Below are positions 1-11,560 of a DNA stretch of 64,000 nucleotides, one piece after another. The notes beneath the pieces were generated by a model that was not told the DNA's origin, made no database searches, and saw only the letters and a list, made by a program, of their open reading frames with translations. The DNA is from Isoetes taiwanensis (taxonomy: Eukaryota; Streptophyta; Lycopodiopsida; Isoetales; Isoetaceae), in contig JAJEKV010000024.1 in assembly GCA_021234155.1 (NCBI GenBank), positions 14,732,913 to 14,796,912 of the forward strand. Direction: 5' to 3'. The position numbers and the translations under genes are program-made. Every line of letters starts with the position of its first letter. Position 1 is the first letter of the stretch.

Positions 1-316
1 CATATAGTGCCTTCCAGCCCGCCGTCACTCGTAGCCGTATGGATGTGTCCTAGTGCATAGTAGAAGGAAACTCCACTCCCAAATATTTGTATGTGGATGC
101 CACTTCCACATTCTGCCCTCAGTAACTGAAGGAAGGGATTCTCGGCTGACGTGAGAATGATATGAGAACCACCTTAGTCTTGGCCAAGTTGACGCGCATA
201 TCAGTCGCTTGGCAGAATATGTCCAGGGCATCGAGATGTCGTTGCATGTCTGCTGGTGTATAAGCTAAGAGGTCCACATCATCAGCATATATTAACTGCC
301 TGATGATCTGGTGCAT
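1..316 (-). mobile_element. LINE reverse-transcriptase fragment
   Basis: The minus strand encodes a YADD-box stretch (LIYADDVDLLAYTPADMQRH) followed by a DMRVNLAKTK segment. The block is a close diverged copy of 43970-44275, which is part of a longer LINE ORF on the same strand. It is cut by the window edge and by frame breaks, so it is a dead fragment. It shows that this LINE family has more than one copy in the window. Confidence 0.85.
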
Positions 317-675
317 CTAAGCTTCAAAATTGAAATACAAATTCAGAGCATTCATTACCAAGAATTTCCATTGTCTTAGCAACACACTGCATCCAAAAAA
401 AATAATCATGAGCATCGAAAACAGAGAGAATAGCTCCGGATTCGCCCTTGTGACGCCACCAGTCTACAGAAGAATGAGGACCAGGTCTGCGCTTCCAAAT
501 CGAGCAGTTTCTGAAAAGCATTGATTAACATTTAAGGTCTATCGCACTAGAAAATGACATAAGAGGATTCGCTGCATCAAAGGCCTCTGCATAATCCCTT
601 CCTCTTAGCCTACCACCAAAGCTCCGGATTTGCCTTTTCTTACCCTATGGCCACAATAAATCGCACATCAGAATA
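317..675. other. No gene recognised
   Basis: Short open frames exist on both strands (for example 330-524, +), but none resembles a family I know. No splice pattern or repeat structure stands out. Confidence 0.4.
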
Positions 676-972
676 TTGGGTTTGCTCTTGCGTGCAAAAC
701 TGCCCATAACCTTTAGTTTTGCAGCAAAGAACCCATCAGGAAGATCCCATGCCAGAAAGAAACTTTACCAGAATGACGCCATAGCCAAAGAGATTGCCGG
801 AATGGAGTTAGACGAACTGGAGAAAGCAGAAAAGGCCATTTTTTTTGTATCCTTGTATCCCGCTAGAGAAGACCATTTGACGGAGCGAGAAGCCGATAAG
901 ATAATTCCAGAAGCTGCTAAGATGAATAACATGGCATCCATCGAAATTTTCTCACAATTTTTTCCTTCTTAA
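676..972 (+). CDS. Small hypothetical protein (98 aa)
   Basis: An open frame of 98 codons starts MGLLLRAKLPITFSFAAKNP and is rich in Lys and Glu in its second half (MELDELEKAEKAIFF). I do not recognise it. The N-terminus could be a weak organelle-targeting or hydrophobic segment. No paralogue or domain is visible. It may be an exon of a host gene, a fragment of a transposon, or chance; amino-acid composition alone does not decide. Confidence 0.25.
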   Translation: MGLLLRAKLPITFSFAAKNPSGRSHARKKLYQNDAIAKEIAGMELDELEKAEKAIFFVSLYPAREDHLTEREADKIIPEAAKMNNMASIEIFSQFFPS

Positions 973-1599
973 TTTCCCCCACCCAGGAATCTAAGGCATC
1001 GAATCTTAGGAATCTGGTGAGAATGAATCATATAAGTGTAGATAACTAATTATTCCCAAGATACTGCAAGGTAAAACCTTAGTTTGATCCAAATAAATAG
1101 ATATATATGCTATATTTTGTCCACATGATCTTTCTAAGTCCAATATTTCTTTTTTTTACAAGTATATGCATGCACAAAGAGCATGTCCTTTCCCTATACA
1201 CTCCACCTGCATTTCATCGAGACTTGTTCGTACTTAGACTAGAAGTGATGTGCAATAGCCGTTATTGGCATTTTTTTTTTGGAAGACATGTTTTGTCAAC
1301 CCAGTTTGTCACATTCGGGCCAAGAAACAATCACGAAAGTGGGAGATTATTAAAGTAGATAAGAAGGAATCAAATGTAAAGGCATATATGATGTAGGACC
1401 CAAGGAAGTATTCAGCAACCCAAATCATGTCCCTTTATTCATTGGAACCAATGTTTCAACGCCCGTTTTTTTGAGATTCTCACATAAAGCCTCCTTTAAA
1501 ACGGTATCTCGTGGACATTAGAAATGGTATCCATCTATCTATAAAACTCCATCAAAGTCTATGCCAATATGCCATATGGTGCCATGTTCTTGATGTAAT

Positions 1600-1930
1600 A
1601 AGATAAGATAAGATAATAGTTTTTTATCGTCCACGAGAACCCAATCGGGTCCCATTGTAATAAGATAGGATAATATAAGAGTTTTTTATCGTCCACGAGA
1701 ACCCAATCGGATTATGGGACCAGAATAAAGAAGGAGGGCATGAGCCCCCAACAAAACAAAAGGCCTAAGCCCAAACTGAACACAAGGGGTCCTTGTACAA
1801 GTTTCACTTAGAAGAGTTCGAACAAATATGCCAACACAACTTCATCGAATTTCTTTTTAAGGACGCTAATAAAAAAAGATTTCAGGGACCTTGTACAAGT
1901 TTCACTTAGAAGAGTTCGAACAAATATAGT
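1600..1930 (-). repeat. LINE 3'-end remnant with two direct duplications
   Basis: On the minus strand this reads like the 3' UTR and tail of a LINE. The tail is an (AAGAT)-type short repeat next to GTTTTTTATCGTCCACGAG. That tail-plus-UTR block occurs twice, about 70 bp apart (near 1601-1640 and 1660-1705). A second block, CCTTGTACAAGTTTCACTTA and its continuation, occurs near 1790 and again near 1888. A GGGGGC-rich stretch at about 1735-1765 resembles the 3' UTR at 30230-30300. No coding sequence remains. Confidence 0.55.
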
Positions 1931-2035
1931 TGTCGGAAGTGCGAGAAAGGACACTAGATTTTCTGAATAATATCTTCAAATAGATGTTAAACAGTTACAC
2001 CTGTGAGTCTTTTTTTTTTTTTTTTTTAAATCCCT

Positions 2036-2085
2036 TCTTGCCTGCCTCAGCTCTGCCTCTTGCCTGCCTCAGCTCTGCCTCTTGC
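2036..2085. repeat. 22-bp direct repeat
   Basis: CTTGCCTGCCTCAGCTCTGC plus two bases is present twice head to tail, with a partial third start. It lies just downstream of a T-run. The function is unknown; it is probably local slippage. Confidence 0.7.
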
Positions 2086-2482
2086 TGGCCATCTGCCCAG
2101 CTGTATTTATCCAGCTTGATCAGTAAAATTTCTGAATGTTATTTTTCAATGGAAAGAAGGGATGATGAAAGGATGCCCACTTGTGCATTGTTACTTCAAT
2201 CTAGATCGTGATTGCAGATGGTTTTTAACGGATTCCTTGGAAGAACCTGGAATACCGAATTGGTATTTATTTTCGATGCTTTTAGGCTCCAAAACTGTAG
2301 TGTCAAAAGCTATGACCAATCTATCTTTGAGATTTTGTGCAGAAGCTTCCCAGATCATGCTCATTATTCTAACATAGATTATCGCCATCTGTCCTAAAGC
2401 TGCATTGTTGGCAGCTTATGGGCGAATTTTTATTAATCTTGAGTTTGCAGCAAGCTCAAGGCTTCAAGCAAACTTGAAGTAA

Positions 2483-5400
2483 ATGCAGCAACTGTACTCT
2501 GTGTTTTTGACAACATCTCGTGTTTATATGCAATGGATTACACATTTCATCCTTCAGTGGATTGGAAAGGTGGGTAATGCCTTATTGCATCTCATAACTA
2601 ATGTATTAGGTCAAAAGAGAGTCCAATGGCTTGTAAAGCACTTTCCAAGAGACCATTTGTATTGGTTCATCAGTTTTCTGCCAAGCAATTGGTATTTCTG
2701 GAGAAATGCAATTGTCATAACAGGGACCATAGCCATAACATGGCAGTCACATGCGCTACTCGCGGAAAAGCCCAAAAGTACAATGCACGCAAGGTGGAAT
2801 CTCTCTGCTGAGATCCCATTGGAAAGGCGTTTAATATATGATAATGGACTTGGTCAGACACCTCTCATGGGGTAAGCTTCACTACGATCTGGACAGATCT
2901 TAATGTATGAATCCAAACAGTAGATATATTTTTGTGTTGTGCTCACTTACATGATAGTTTGCTGCAATGTGTGATGACTGTGAAGGTGCTTAATAACATT
3001 TCATTTGCAGATGGAGTGGTTGGAACAAATATGAATGCAAAATCAATGAGAAGATTGTTCGAGGAAATGGTATGCTTTGATTTCAACAGAAATCCTAAGG
3101 TATTTGAATTCAAGAAGCAATTTTAATGGATGCTTCTCTTTCAGCTGAGGCCATGGTTCGTCTGGGTCTTCCTTCATATGGCTACAATTATGTTATAATT
3201 GGTAATAAATCTTCTCATGGATCTCATTTGTATCACTGTAAATATTGTTAAATGTATTGGTTTGCATTGTGACAGATGATTGCTGGGCAGCATATAAACG
3301 TGACAAACAGGTTTACTTCCGTTCTGTCTCTGTTTTCAGTGTCAGATGCAAAATAAGGAACCAAAGTCATGCATGTTCAATGTAAAGGGATCTTAAAGGT
3401 GATTTATGTTTATGAGCAGGGGATGCTTCGGTCTCATAAAAGAACATTTCCGTCAGGTATCAAAGCGCTTGCTGATTATGCTCATGAAAGAGGGATGAAG
3501 TTTGGCCTCTATTCAGATGCAGGGTATGTTCTTCATGTATACAACAATTCAATGTGCCCCATACGTTAACATATCATTGCATGACATGTCATTGCATAAC
3601 AGTTACCGCACATGTATTGGACACCGGGCAGGTTCTCAAGGACATGAGGTGCAGGATGCTATGACATTTGCTTCTTGGGTATGCTAATCTATTTTTGCAT
3701 CATTTATAATAGTGTTTCACATACCTTATATACGCTTCCTTTCTAAGATTTGTTTAAAAAGTTTTTTTTCTTTTCATTACGTAAGAAATAATAATTTACA
3801 TTGCTAATTTTGTCGTATTTGATTGTATTTTCTTGTATTGCTATAGAAAGTCAAGCTCACATATGCATACATGAGAGTTCGTGCTTCATAACGATGCATC
3901 TCGAATGAATTACCTTGCAGATTTGTTTATAAGGTCTTTTTTAGGCAATCTAACAAATAAACCAGTCATCGTTACATGTTGTATAACTGCAGCCTCTGTA
4001 GCTCTATTGAAATGCACTAAGACTCTTTTTTTTTGTATTTGTTAGGGAGTAGATTATCTCAAGTATGATAACTGCTTTCATGATGGATCGGACTCGCATA
4101 TACGGTGAGTAAAAACTCTGCTGCAGTGTTAGTACTTGCAAGTTGGCATGTTTTTACTTATCTATGATGACATGACAGATATCCTGTGATGAGCAAAGCT
4201 CTTAATAAAACAGGACGTCCTATATTTTATGCTATTTGTGAATGGTAAGCAATTTAGTGTGGAACTTAAAGTAATAATTAGGATTTACAAGAAGCAACTT
4301 TCAGGGGGGAAGACAATCCAGCTATATGGGCTCCTAAATATGCAAATAGTTGGCGGACATCACTAGATGTTAAGGACAGATGGAAACGGTAGCTGTTTAT
4401 TGATATCATTATATGCAAGAGATTTTAATTTCATCATTGATATCACTGCATGTACATTATGTAATATTACGAGTTGTTTACAGGATATCCCTACTTGCAG
4501 ATGATAACAATGAGTGGGCCACTTATGCAGGACCTGGTGGATGGAATGGTGAGTTATTTTTATCACCCTCATAGACCGACTGGATATATGCAAATCTGAG
4601 ATATAGTATCTTGTCACTTCTAATGCGTTCTGTAATATTAGATCCTGACATGCTCCAAGTGGGAAACGGCCGCTTATCGGTGGCTGAATACCGCTCACAC
4701 TTCAGCATATGGTCATTGGCAAAGGTATTCACTAAAATAACATGTTTTTCAGTTTATGCAAAAGGGGCACTTCATGATTGCCTCTTGTTAATTATTTTTG
4801 TTCACTGTCCTGCAATCAGCCACCAGTCTCTGACCAGAAGCTTGATTGGAGTTGATAGTGGTTTTTGTCACATAACAATATGCATTCTACATTGGGGTGC
4901 AGGCACCTCTTATCATTGGCTGTGAACTTCGAAATATTCACCAGGAACACCTCGAAATTTACACGAATAAAGAAGTCATTGCTGTTAATCAAGGTATTCT
5001 TGTCGCTTATTGCACAGTATTTGCGTTTATTAAACACACTAGCTTGCTATTTTTTGCGTAGATCCACTTGGAATTCAAGGGAGGAAAGTTAGTCAGCAAG
5101 GACGTTGCCGCTGCCTTGAGGTATACTCCCTATCCAAAATTTCTCGTACAATGTGCTACGTTCTATACTTTTCAAAATTGAAAGCACTGAAAGAGGTTTG
5201 AAATTATGAAACAAACTTTAAATGGCTTATGTCTTCTGTTTATGAGATGAATATAGGTGTGGGCTGGACCTCTTTCTGGCAAAAGAATTGCAGTGGTTGT
5301 TTGGAACAGGGGTATGTGGAAACATAGCATAAAAATTAATTGGTTCGACCTTGGCCTTGAACCTGATGTCTCTGTCCGAGTTCGGGATTTATGGAAGGTA

Positions 5401-5563
5401 AGTTGAAGCTTGAATTTATAACATAGAATTTGGGTTGACACGATTTTTGGTATTTGGACAGCATGAGGACTGGTCAGAGCCCATCAGAAATGGCTTTAGT
5501 GTGGAGGTGCCTTCACATGATTGCAACATGTACATTTTTTCACATATAAGTTCATGGACATGA
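2483..5563 (+). CDS. Alpha-galactosidase-like glycoside hydrolase, family GH27 (multi-exon)
   Basis: GH27 enzymes release terminal alpha-D-galactose, and some plant members also release beta-L-arabinopyranose; they act in the secretory path, cell wall or vacuole. I read exons at about 2483-2871, 3011-3069, 3145-3201, 3276-3310, 3420-3523, 3603-3678, 4046-4104, 4179-4244, 4305-4388, 4484-4548, 4642-4724, 4903-4993, 5062-5120, 5257-5397 and 5462-5563, all with GT-AG borders and matching phases. Family signatures appear in order: [56 protein letters not shown] (catalytic nucleophile Asp), [24 protein letters not shown] (acid/base Asp), [31 protein letters not shown] and WAGPLSGKR. No stop breaks the model. 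Exon 1 encodes a long N-terminus with a hydrophobic stretch ([13 protein letters not shown]), which could be a signal anchor. The ATG at 2483 follows an in-frame TAA, but a further upstream exon is possible. Introns are mostly short (about 65-370 bp). Confidence 0.9.
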
Positions 5564-6287
5564 ACTTTTGTTGATGGCTGTTTTGGCTGTAACGAAAAAT
5601 TCCTCAATCAACTGGTGCTCTTGGTTATGTTATTAACCGGTACATTACGCGTACAGAACATTTAGTTACATAAGCAATGAAGAGAGTTCCTTCGCTTCTG
5701 TTAAAAAATCCAATGGTCCAAAAATATGCTCTCCATATATTCTTCTTGTAAAGTTATCAGATCAAAGCATACGTAATCTCCCACTTGCATACTTAGGGGT
5801 GATCTAAATCTTTGAACCCCACATCCTGTTACACTTTATATAATTCCTAACCAGTAGGCTGCATTATTGCTATGGGAAAGATCAGGGAGATCTAAGAGAA
5901 GCATGTACCTAGTGTGCTTGACGGATTATGTTGTAATCCGACTATTACTAAAAAACCCTGTGCAATCAAGTGAAATTTAAGTAATTGCATTATCAACCTG
6001 TGATTCTCTGCAAACATCTTAAACACTATCAGAGAATTTCCCTCAAATAGTAGGATATTTCAAGTTCCCAATCAGAAATTTAGATTGCCCTTATAGCAAT
6101 ATGCATAAAAATCTATCAGAAACTTTTTTTGTCATGCGGTATTAGCTTAACCCGAAATTTCTAATTTCAATCCGAATAGACCTCTTTACCCCGGAATTTC
6201 CCTATGAACAGAAAGTTTCGGACTCAAACGTGCTCTCTTTTTCTTCTTACTAATTTATGAAAAGAAATTGAGAAAAACATCCATCAG
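5564..6287. other. Alpha-galactosidase 3' flank, no gene
   Basis: AT-rich DNA after the stop codon presumably contains the 3' UTR. I see no second gene or repeat here. Confidence 0.5.
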
Positions 6288-6359
6288 GCGTTTGTAGTCC
6301 AACGGTTAGGATAATTGCCTTCCAAGCAATAGACCCGGGTTCGACTCCCGGCAAACGCA
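6288..6359 (+). tRNA. trnG-UCC (nuclear): tRNA-Gly (anticodon TCC)
   Basis: A 72-nt gene folds as a standard cloverleaf. The acceptor stem GCGTTTG pairs with CAAACGC, followed by discriminator A. The D-arm region is TAGTCCAACGGTTAGGATA, the anticodon loop is CTTCCAA, and the T-arm is CCGGGTTCGACTCCCGG with the B box GGTTCGACTCC. There is no intron and no encoded CCA. A T-run follows shortly after (ATTTTGGATTTTT), as expected for RNA polymerase III termination. It is intact and probably functional. Confidence 0.97.
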
Positions 6360-7270
6360 TTTTGGATTTTTCCCTAGTTATGCAATGCAAAATTCGGTTA
6401 TTTTTCCCTGGTTATGGGATGCAAAGTTCGGGAGTAAACCTGAAGTTATATTATGCAATCTAATCTCACAGGACTTGCATGAAAAAAATGAATTCCTTAT
6501 CTTCCCTGGTTATGCAATGTAAAGTTTGCAAGTGAACCGGCAGTTGTTATATCATGCAATCTAATATGCCAGGATAGGAAATGTGGATTTATGGTATTCC
6601 TTTTTATCTTCCCTGGTTGTGCAATGTAACACGAGTGAGAAATGATGGCAAATAGACAGAGCTGAGCTAAAACATGAGATAACAACTTTTTAATGGAAAT
6701 TTTGAGTTATGATCTACCAGTGAAAGAAGAAGGCACGTCCCATAACAAAGTTGCATGACTCTCCGTCCATACCATGCTGCATTGCCAATTAACCATCGAG
6801 GTTGCTAAAGGTCGGCAATCATCATCTATTTCAAAATAATGAATTTTGTCCAAGCAGAGAGGCCTGGTTATCAGAAGCCATACAAGGCTGATATTACACC
6901 AATTAACGTCATCAACAATAGGTTGAATACCTGCTAGGGTTTAAATTTGCAGGGACAAGATTGATTTAAATGAGTCTGCAAAACCTTTATAATCCATTAC
7001 AAGTTTTTTTTTTTTTTTTCCAATTGCTCCAGAACTAAATCTTGTAAATAAGCATGATTATCTTATAGCAGGTTTCTGAAAACTGCATTCTTCCCAAGTC
7101 AGGCAGTTTCTTGAAGACAGACCATAGTAATATCCTGCATGGATTGAAGTTCCTTATTCTTTGTGTCATGCCTGCGTTGTCAGTCTAATATGCTTCTGCA
7201 GCCAGGAAACGAGCAAGTTATAAATAAATGAAAACCATCATCATTGTCATCATATCATCATCATGGAGCT
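6360..7270. repeat. Diverged short repeats downstream of the tRNA
   Basis: A motif close to TTCCCTGGTTATGCAATGTA recurs at about 6370, 6403, 6500 and 6610, each with different flanks. Two copies are followed by TATTATGCAATCTAAT-like or ATCATGCAATCTAAT-like text. Otherwise the stretch is AT-rich with a T-run at 7004-7019. No coding sequence is recognised. Confidence 0.5.
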
Positions 7271-7274
7271 ACAA

Positions 7275-8377
7275 TTACATAAACTGACTTACTCTTCCTG
7301 CGGACATGGCTAGACGACTCAGAGGCTTTCTTCGAGGCTTTTCTTGTCCTTTCTCACCACTCACTTTCTTCATGCTCGGTCTATACAGTAAAAGAATTCT
7401 ACCAACTTTTCCAACCACTTGACATTCTGTTGTTTCTTCTAACTGAAAAATGATCTCATCTAGCTCGCTTGGACAGTTATCAAGTACCCTTACCTGGGAA
7501 TGTCCAGAAAATCATTAGTCTTATTGTGTACAAAAACAATACATTCCTGAAAGAATATAAGTCTATTGGTCCTTATCACGCAGGGGTCATACTCTACTTA
7601 ACATGGAGAAACAAGGTTTGCAGTAGATAAGGGACTTGAATTATATTGAAAATTAAACAAGCATAGAGGCAATCCTAACTAATACTTGAAAGAAAAAAGA
7701 GAATGAATGAACCAGAAGCTGCCTTGATAAGCTCATTGGCCTCCAAAGAATCACTCAGTGATTTGGAAACCGTACTGGAAACACCCCACTTGCCTATCTG
7801 CAAAACAACATCATGCAAGCTTATCAGATGTCAATGGAGCCCAAAGTCTAGCATACTTGAAAAGATATTATAAAAACTTCACATATTTTGTTCATCAATG
7901 CAAATTAATTGCAAGCAAAAAGGAGCGAGAAAGTGCTAAAAATACAACGCTTACATGCTGTGTTGTGATATCCTTTCCAAGCTTATGAGCATATGCTCGA
8001 AGCTCCTTTTTCTCCTTGTTTCCTACGAATTCAAACCGGGAATTCCTGGTTCGCTTTGGTTGCACACTTTTTGCAACGTCTTTACTAGTTTTCAGTTCGT
8101 CATCTTCTTCTTGTTCATCATCCTCATCTTCTTCATTATAAGTTCCGTCTTCTTCATAGTTTTCTTCTAAGTGGTCTTGTTCCGCATTTCCAGATTGTTG
8201 CTTTGTAGCAAGGATAAATGTGGTCCTGAGCTTGGAAGAAGAAATTGCCCAACACGCCGGAAAGGTCCGGCACGAAATGGTGGAGGGCAAAGAGACAAAT
8301 CCAAGGAATGGTTGGCATTCGCTAAGCTTCTCAGGAATGCAAGCAGATGCAAGGGTAGCAGGCATCCATACCGCCAT
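7275..8377 (-). CDS. CRM (CRS1/YhbY) domain RNA-binding protein, probably organellar
   Basis: CRM domains bind RNA and in plants act in chloroplast or mitochondrial intron splicing and ribosome maturation. Exon 1 (8377-7955) encodes an S/T-rich, acid-poor N-terminus that could be a transit peptide, then a Glu/Asp-rich linker (EEDEDDEQEEDDE), a basic stretch (KRTRNSRFEF) and the start of the domain (KKELRAYAHKLGKDITTQH). Exon 2 starts at 7797 (IGKWGVSSTVSKSLSDSLEA, then NELIK). Exon 3 (7493-7275) gives VRVLDNCPSELDEIIFQLEE, QVVGKVGRILLLYRPSMKK and a basic tail ending ...SAGRVSQFM. This matches a single-CRM YhbY-like protein of normal order. The exon 2 donor that keeps the frame is unusual (AAG|GCAGCT, a GC-AG intron ending exon 2 at 7723); the ordinary GT donor 10 nt later breaks the frame. 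The stop at 7275-7277 could be replaced by a splice at GTAAGTC near 7290. Confidence 0.82.
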
Positions 8378-8448
8378 AGCTAAGCTCGGCCGGTTTCAGT
8401 TTCCGGTATCAGCCAGAAGATTGATATGCCACATAATAAAAAGTACTC

Positions 8449-8600
8449 GGTAATTGCCAGGAGGAGGGGCATTCCGCGCTGTAAAGGGCTCCGGCCGCTC
8501 CGCTAAACGAGTTGAGCGGCGGAGCCGCGAGTGTGCCGCCGAGTTTGGCGGCGCCGCCGGTGCCCTTTACAGCCGGAATGCCCGACCCCTGGCAATTACC
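8449..8600. mobile_element. Small GC-rich inverted-repeat element (MITE-like)
   Basis: The ends are imperfect inverted repeats of about 40 bp: GGTAATTGCCAGG...GGGCATTCCG...CTGTAAAGGGC on the left, and its complement ending GGCAATTACC on the right. The interior is very GC-rich with runs of GCCGCC. It has no ORF and I see no clear target duplication. It lies just upstream of the CRM gene start (8377), so it may sit in that promoter. Confidence 0.75.
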
Positions 8601-8699
8601 GGACGTAATGACCAGTATCTTTAAATTTCCACTCTTCTACTTTGATCCGACAGATCCTTTGCATGAATGGAAGCTGGCCAGATGAAATTTTATTGTTGA

Positions 8700-9180
8700 A
8701 TCTTCAAAAAAATAGTTGGTTTATGTGATCTTCCAAGATCAAGAAGCGGCTATAGTGAAGAAAATGAATTTTCGAAGAACCGTTTTTGAAGAACTGCTCA
8801 ACTTGCCAGGTGAAATTTCTTTGTTAAATCTTGGAAAACACGGCTGGTTTATGTGTCTTCCAAGCTTAAGAAGCGGTCGTAGTGAAGAACCGACCAGAGA
8901 TGCCCTCAATAGCTTGGTCTGCCCTGTTCTTGCCCTGTTTTAAACCATGACGCCAAGTAGCATGCCCTGTTCTTGCCATGTTTCAAATAAAAAACCATGA
9001 CGCCAAGTAGCTGCCCCTCTGCGCCTCAGATCCGGTAAGCTCATCTTCCAAGCTTAAGAAGCGGCCGTAGTGAAGAACCGACCAGAGATGCCCTCAATAG
9101 CTTGGTCTACCCTGTTCTTGCAGATGAGCTTACCGGATCTGCGCCTCAGATCCGGTAAGCTCATCTGCAAGGAAAAACTA
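8700..9180. repeat. Local direct and inverted duplications
   Basis: About 78 bp starting TCTTCCAAGCTTAAGAAGCG occurs at about 8856-8935 and again at 9043-9122, and a weaker copy begins near 8728. ATGCCCTGTTCTTGCC and CATGACGCCAAGTAGC are also doubled at 8925-9012. A perfect inverted repeat (AGATGAGCTTACCGGATCTG and its complement, 6-nt spacer) lies at 9122-9168, and its right arm also occurs alone at 9026-9046. No gene is recognised. Confidence 0.7.
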
Positions 9181-10600
9181 AGCTGTCATAGAAAAGCTCT
9201 GTGAGCAATCTCAGGCAGTCTCCTCTGCAAAAAAGACTCTGTAGGAGAGATGAGCGGCGCCGCTCCGCACAACCCGGACAAAATTACATCATATAATTTC
9301 AAGATAATAATGGCGTAATTTAAAGGTACTGGTCATTACATGTGCATAATCCACCTCAACGTATAATGCGATGACTACTAGTAGGGGCAAAGACGTAGCA
9401 AATGTGGAAGAAATATTTCGTAGTAGGGTTTCAAGGCTATAAGAAGCATACGAGTTAACAAACCAGGAGAGGGATGTGTAGTGTGGAAGGTAGATTGGGA
9501 TAGCATACTTGCCCACCCAGCAAACTGCAAATCCACTACGTAGGCGCTTGTGGTAAATTGGTCTTGCACGACGTCGAGAAAACAAACAAACAAAATTTTA
9601 CCTACGTCTTTTGGTTGCTTGCAACAGTGGGATTCTGATTCGATTCTGGGACGTAAGAATGCATACCTAGTTTGATTGACAAAGAAGGTATTAGTACTAC
9701 CAAGATTGAAGTTGATCCATATAGGCTACCATGTGGCCCATTTAAGGCTGCAATAATGGGCTATACAGAACATGGCAGATTTTCTTATGGCTAAAGAAGC
9801 TAGGCACGCTATATAAGGGAGCTACAAAGAACTACAATGTCCTATTATAGGAACTTCTAAAAATATGTACTGTAAGTATATATGACACATATAAGGACTC
9901 ATATAACTCGTCTGTGAATTTGACATGGGTGAAACAACAATTTTCTACCAATTCCAGCAGATGGGGGTTTACCAAATCTCGAAGCGCACGATAGGATCTA
10001 AATGAGAAATTACAAAAGACGGAAGTAGCTCTAGGTGGTTAAGCTCTAAGATAGTAGAAGCAGAATTATAGTTAATGAAGAAGGTTCAACTTATCAGTTT
10101 TACCTATACGAGTGATGGATGTCGCATCTCGACGACTATGACGTAACAGATGGCTGCCTTAAACTCCTCCGCATTAGGCAAAAATTTCCTTTTTGAAAAG
10201 ATCTATTCAATGAACCAAGAATCGCGCTAAAGGACATCACTATCAACAGCGATGACAAAAAAAATTGACACCGACACATTTCGATACTTAAGAGCTCCAC
10301 ATTCAAATTGGGGAAAGTCCCCAAGTGTGCCAGTATGGGGATTTTTCAAGTTTATTTTTGAAAAAAATTGGCTGAATTCTGGATATTTATTTGTCAGTAT
10401 ACAACCTGGATTCCCTACTTGGTGAATTCTTATAATTAACTTTATATAGCTTTGACACTTAATCCTAAAGCCTATGGCAACTCCTCAAAAGAGCTTCCAC
10501 TAGCATGAGAGCTTCTGATCTTAGATATTTTAGCTATACTAGCACCCCAACACACATACATAGATTCCAAATAAGGCCTATCTCAGTGGAAAAGACAATG
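9181..10600. other. No gene recognised
   Basis: AT-rich DNA with only short unmatched open frames (for example 9289-9585 and 10136-10324 on minus). I see no conserved motif, RNA gene or repeat family. Confidence 0.4.
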
Positions 10601-10625
10601 GTGTGTCCTACACCTATAATCCACC

Positions 10626-10695
<70 letters not shown>
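10626..10695. repeat. (GATA)n microsatellite
   Basis: About 17 perfect or near-perfect tandem copies of a tetranucleotide. It lies just before the duplicated LINE 3' tail. Confidence 0.97.
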
Positions 10696-10739
10696 TGATA
10701 GATGGTATTTTTATATCATGCCAAAGAGAACGCATAAGA

Positions 10740-11560
10740 ACAGGGAAAATCAGGGTACACCAAAGAGGATAGAATAGAGTAGATTGTTTAACATCCACGA
10801 AGACCAAAGGTCATGTGACGAAGAATAACATAATCAGGGTACACCAAAGAGAATAGAATAGAATGGATTGTTTAACATCCACGAAGACCAAGAGGCCATG
10901 GGGCCTATACAATGGTCTAGTACAACCATCACTACTAGGATTAAAAAACCCCTATCTCGAAAGGTTTTCAAGGGAAAAACTTTTGCAGAGATGATATTAA
11001 ACCAGCAAGTTAAAACTATAAGTAGATCATGATGACTACTGAGGGCTCAGTAATTGAAGACGCTCATCTAGAACCTCAAGTATGTATTATGCTAAGTCAT
11101 GCACAGATGGGGATCTGATAAGTTGTGAGAGCGTGGAATGGAATGCTAAAGTCAAATAACGATTCATGACCATCTTAAAAGCAAGACATCTTAGCAGAGT
11201 ATGGCTTTCATCTTCAATAACCTATAATTGGCAACATACACATAATCTTGCTTCTCGTGGCAATTGCAACCGCTCCCATCCACCTGTCTCAATCTGTGGC
11301 TTATGGGACCCTGTGCGAATTGATGCAATAGATACAAGCTTTTTCCTGGACAAAGAAGCAAGCAAATATGCTTGTGGTCTTGGTGTTAATGTGGGATTAT
11401 ATATGCATGATAATGACCATTTTAACTTGGGCCAAGATAACTGCATCCCATATCTTCTGAGAAAAATGACCATCGAGATATTGTTGCAAAAGATCAGGAT
11501 CAGAACTAGCAATCGGTTACTCAGACCAATGGGCAAACCATGCATTACAATGCTCTTTCC
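10740..11560 (-). mobile_element. LINE 3' end fragment
   Basis: The minus strand at 11222-11360 encodes a C-terminal block (LVSIASIRTGSHKPQIETGG) that matches the block RLIASIRTGAHHLRIETSR of the LINE at 43315-43380. The 3' UTR at about 10850-11000 shares the pattern of A-rich and CCCC..TCTCGAAAGGTTTTC text with 42950-43010. The tail block, with GAATAGAATAGAATGGATTG next to TTTAACATCCACGAAG, is duplicated (about 10745-10810 and 10838-10905). The element is 5' truncated. Confidence 0.7.
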
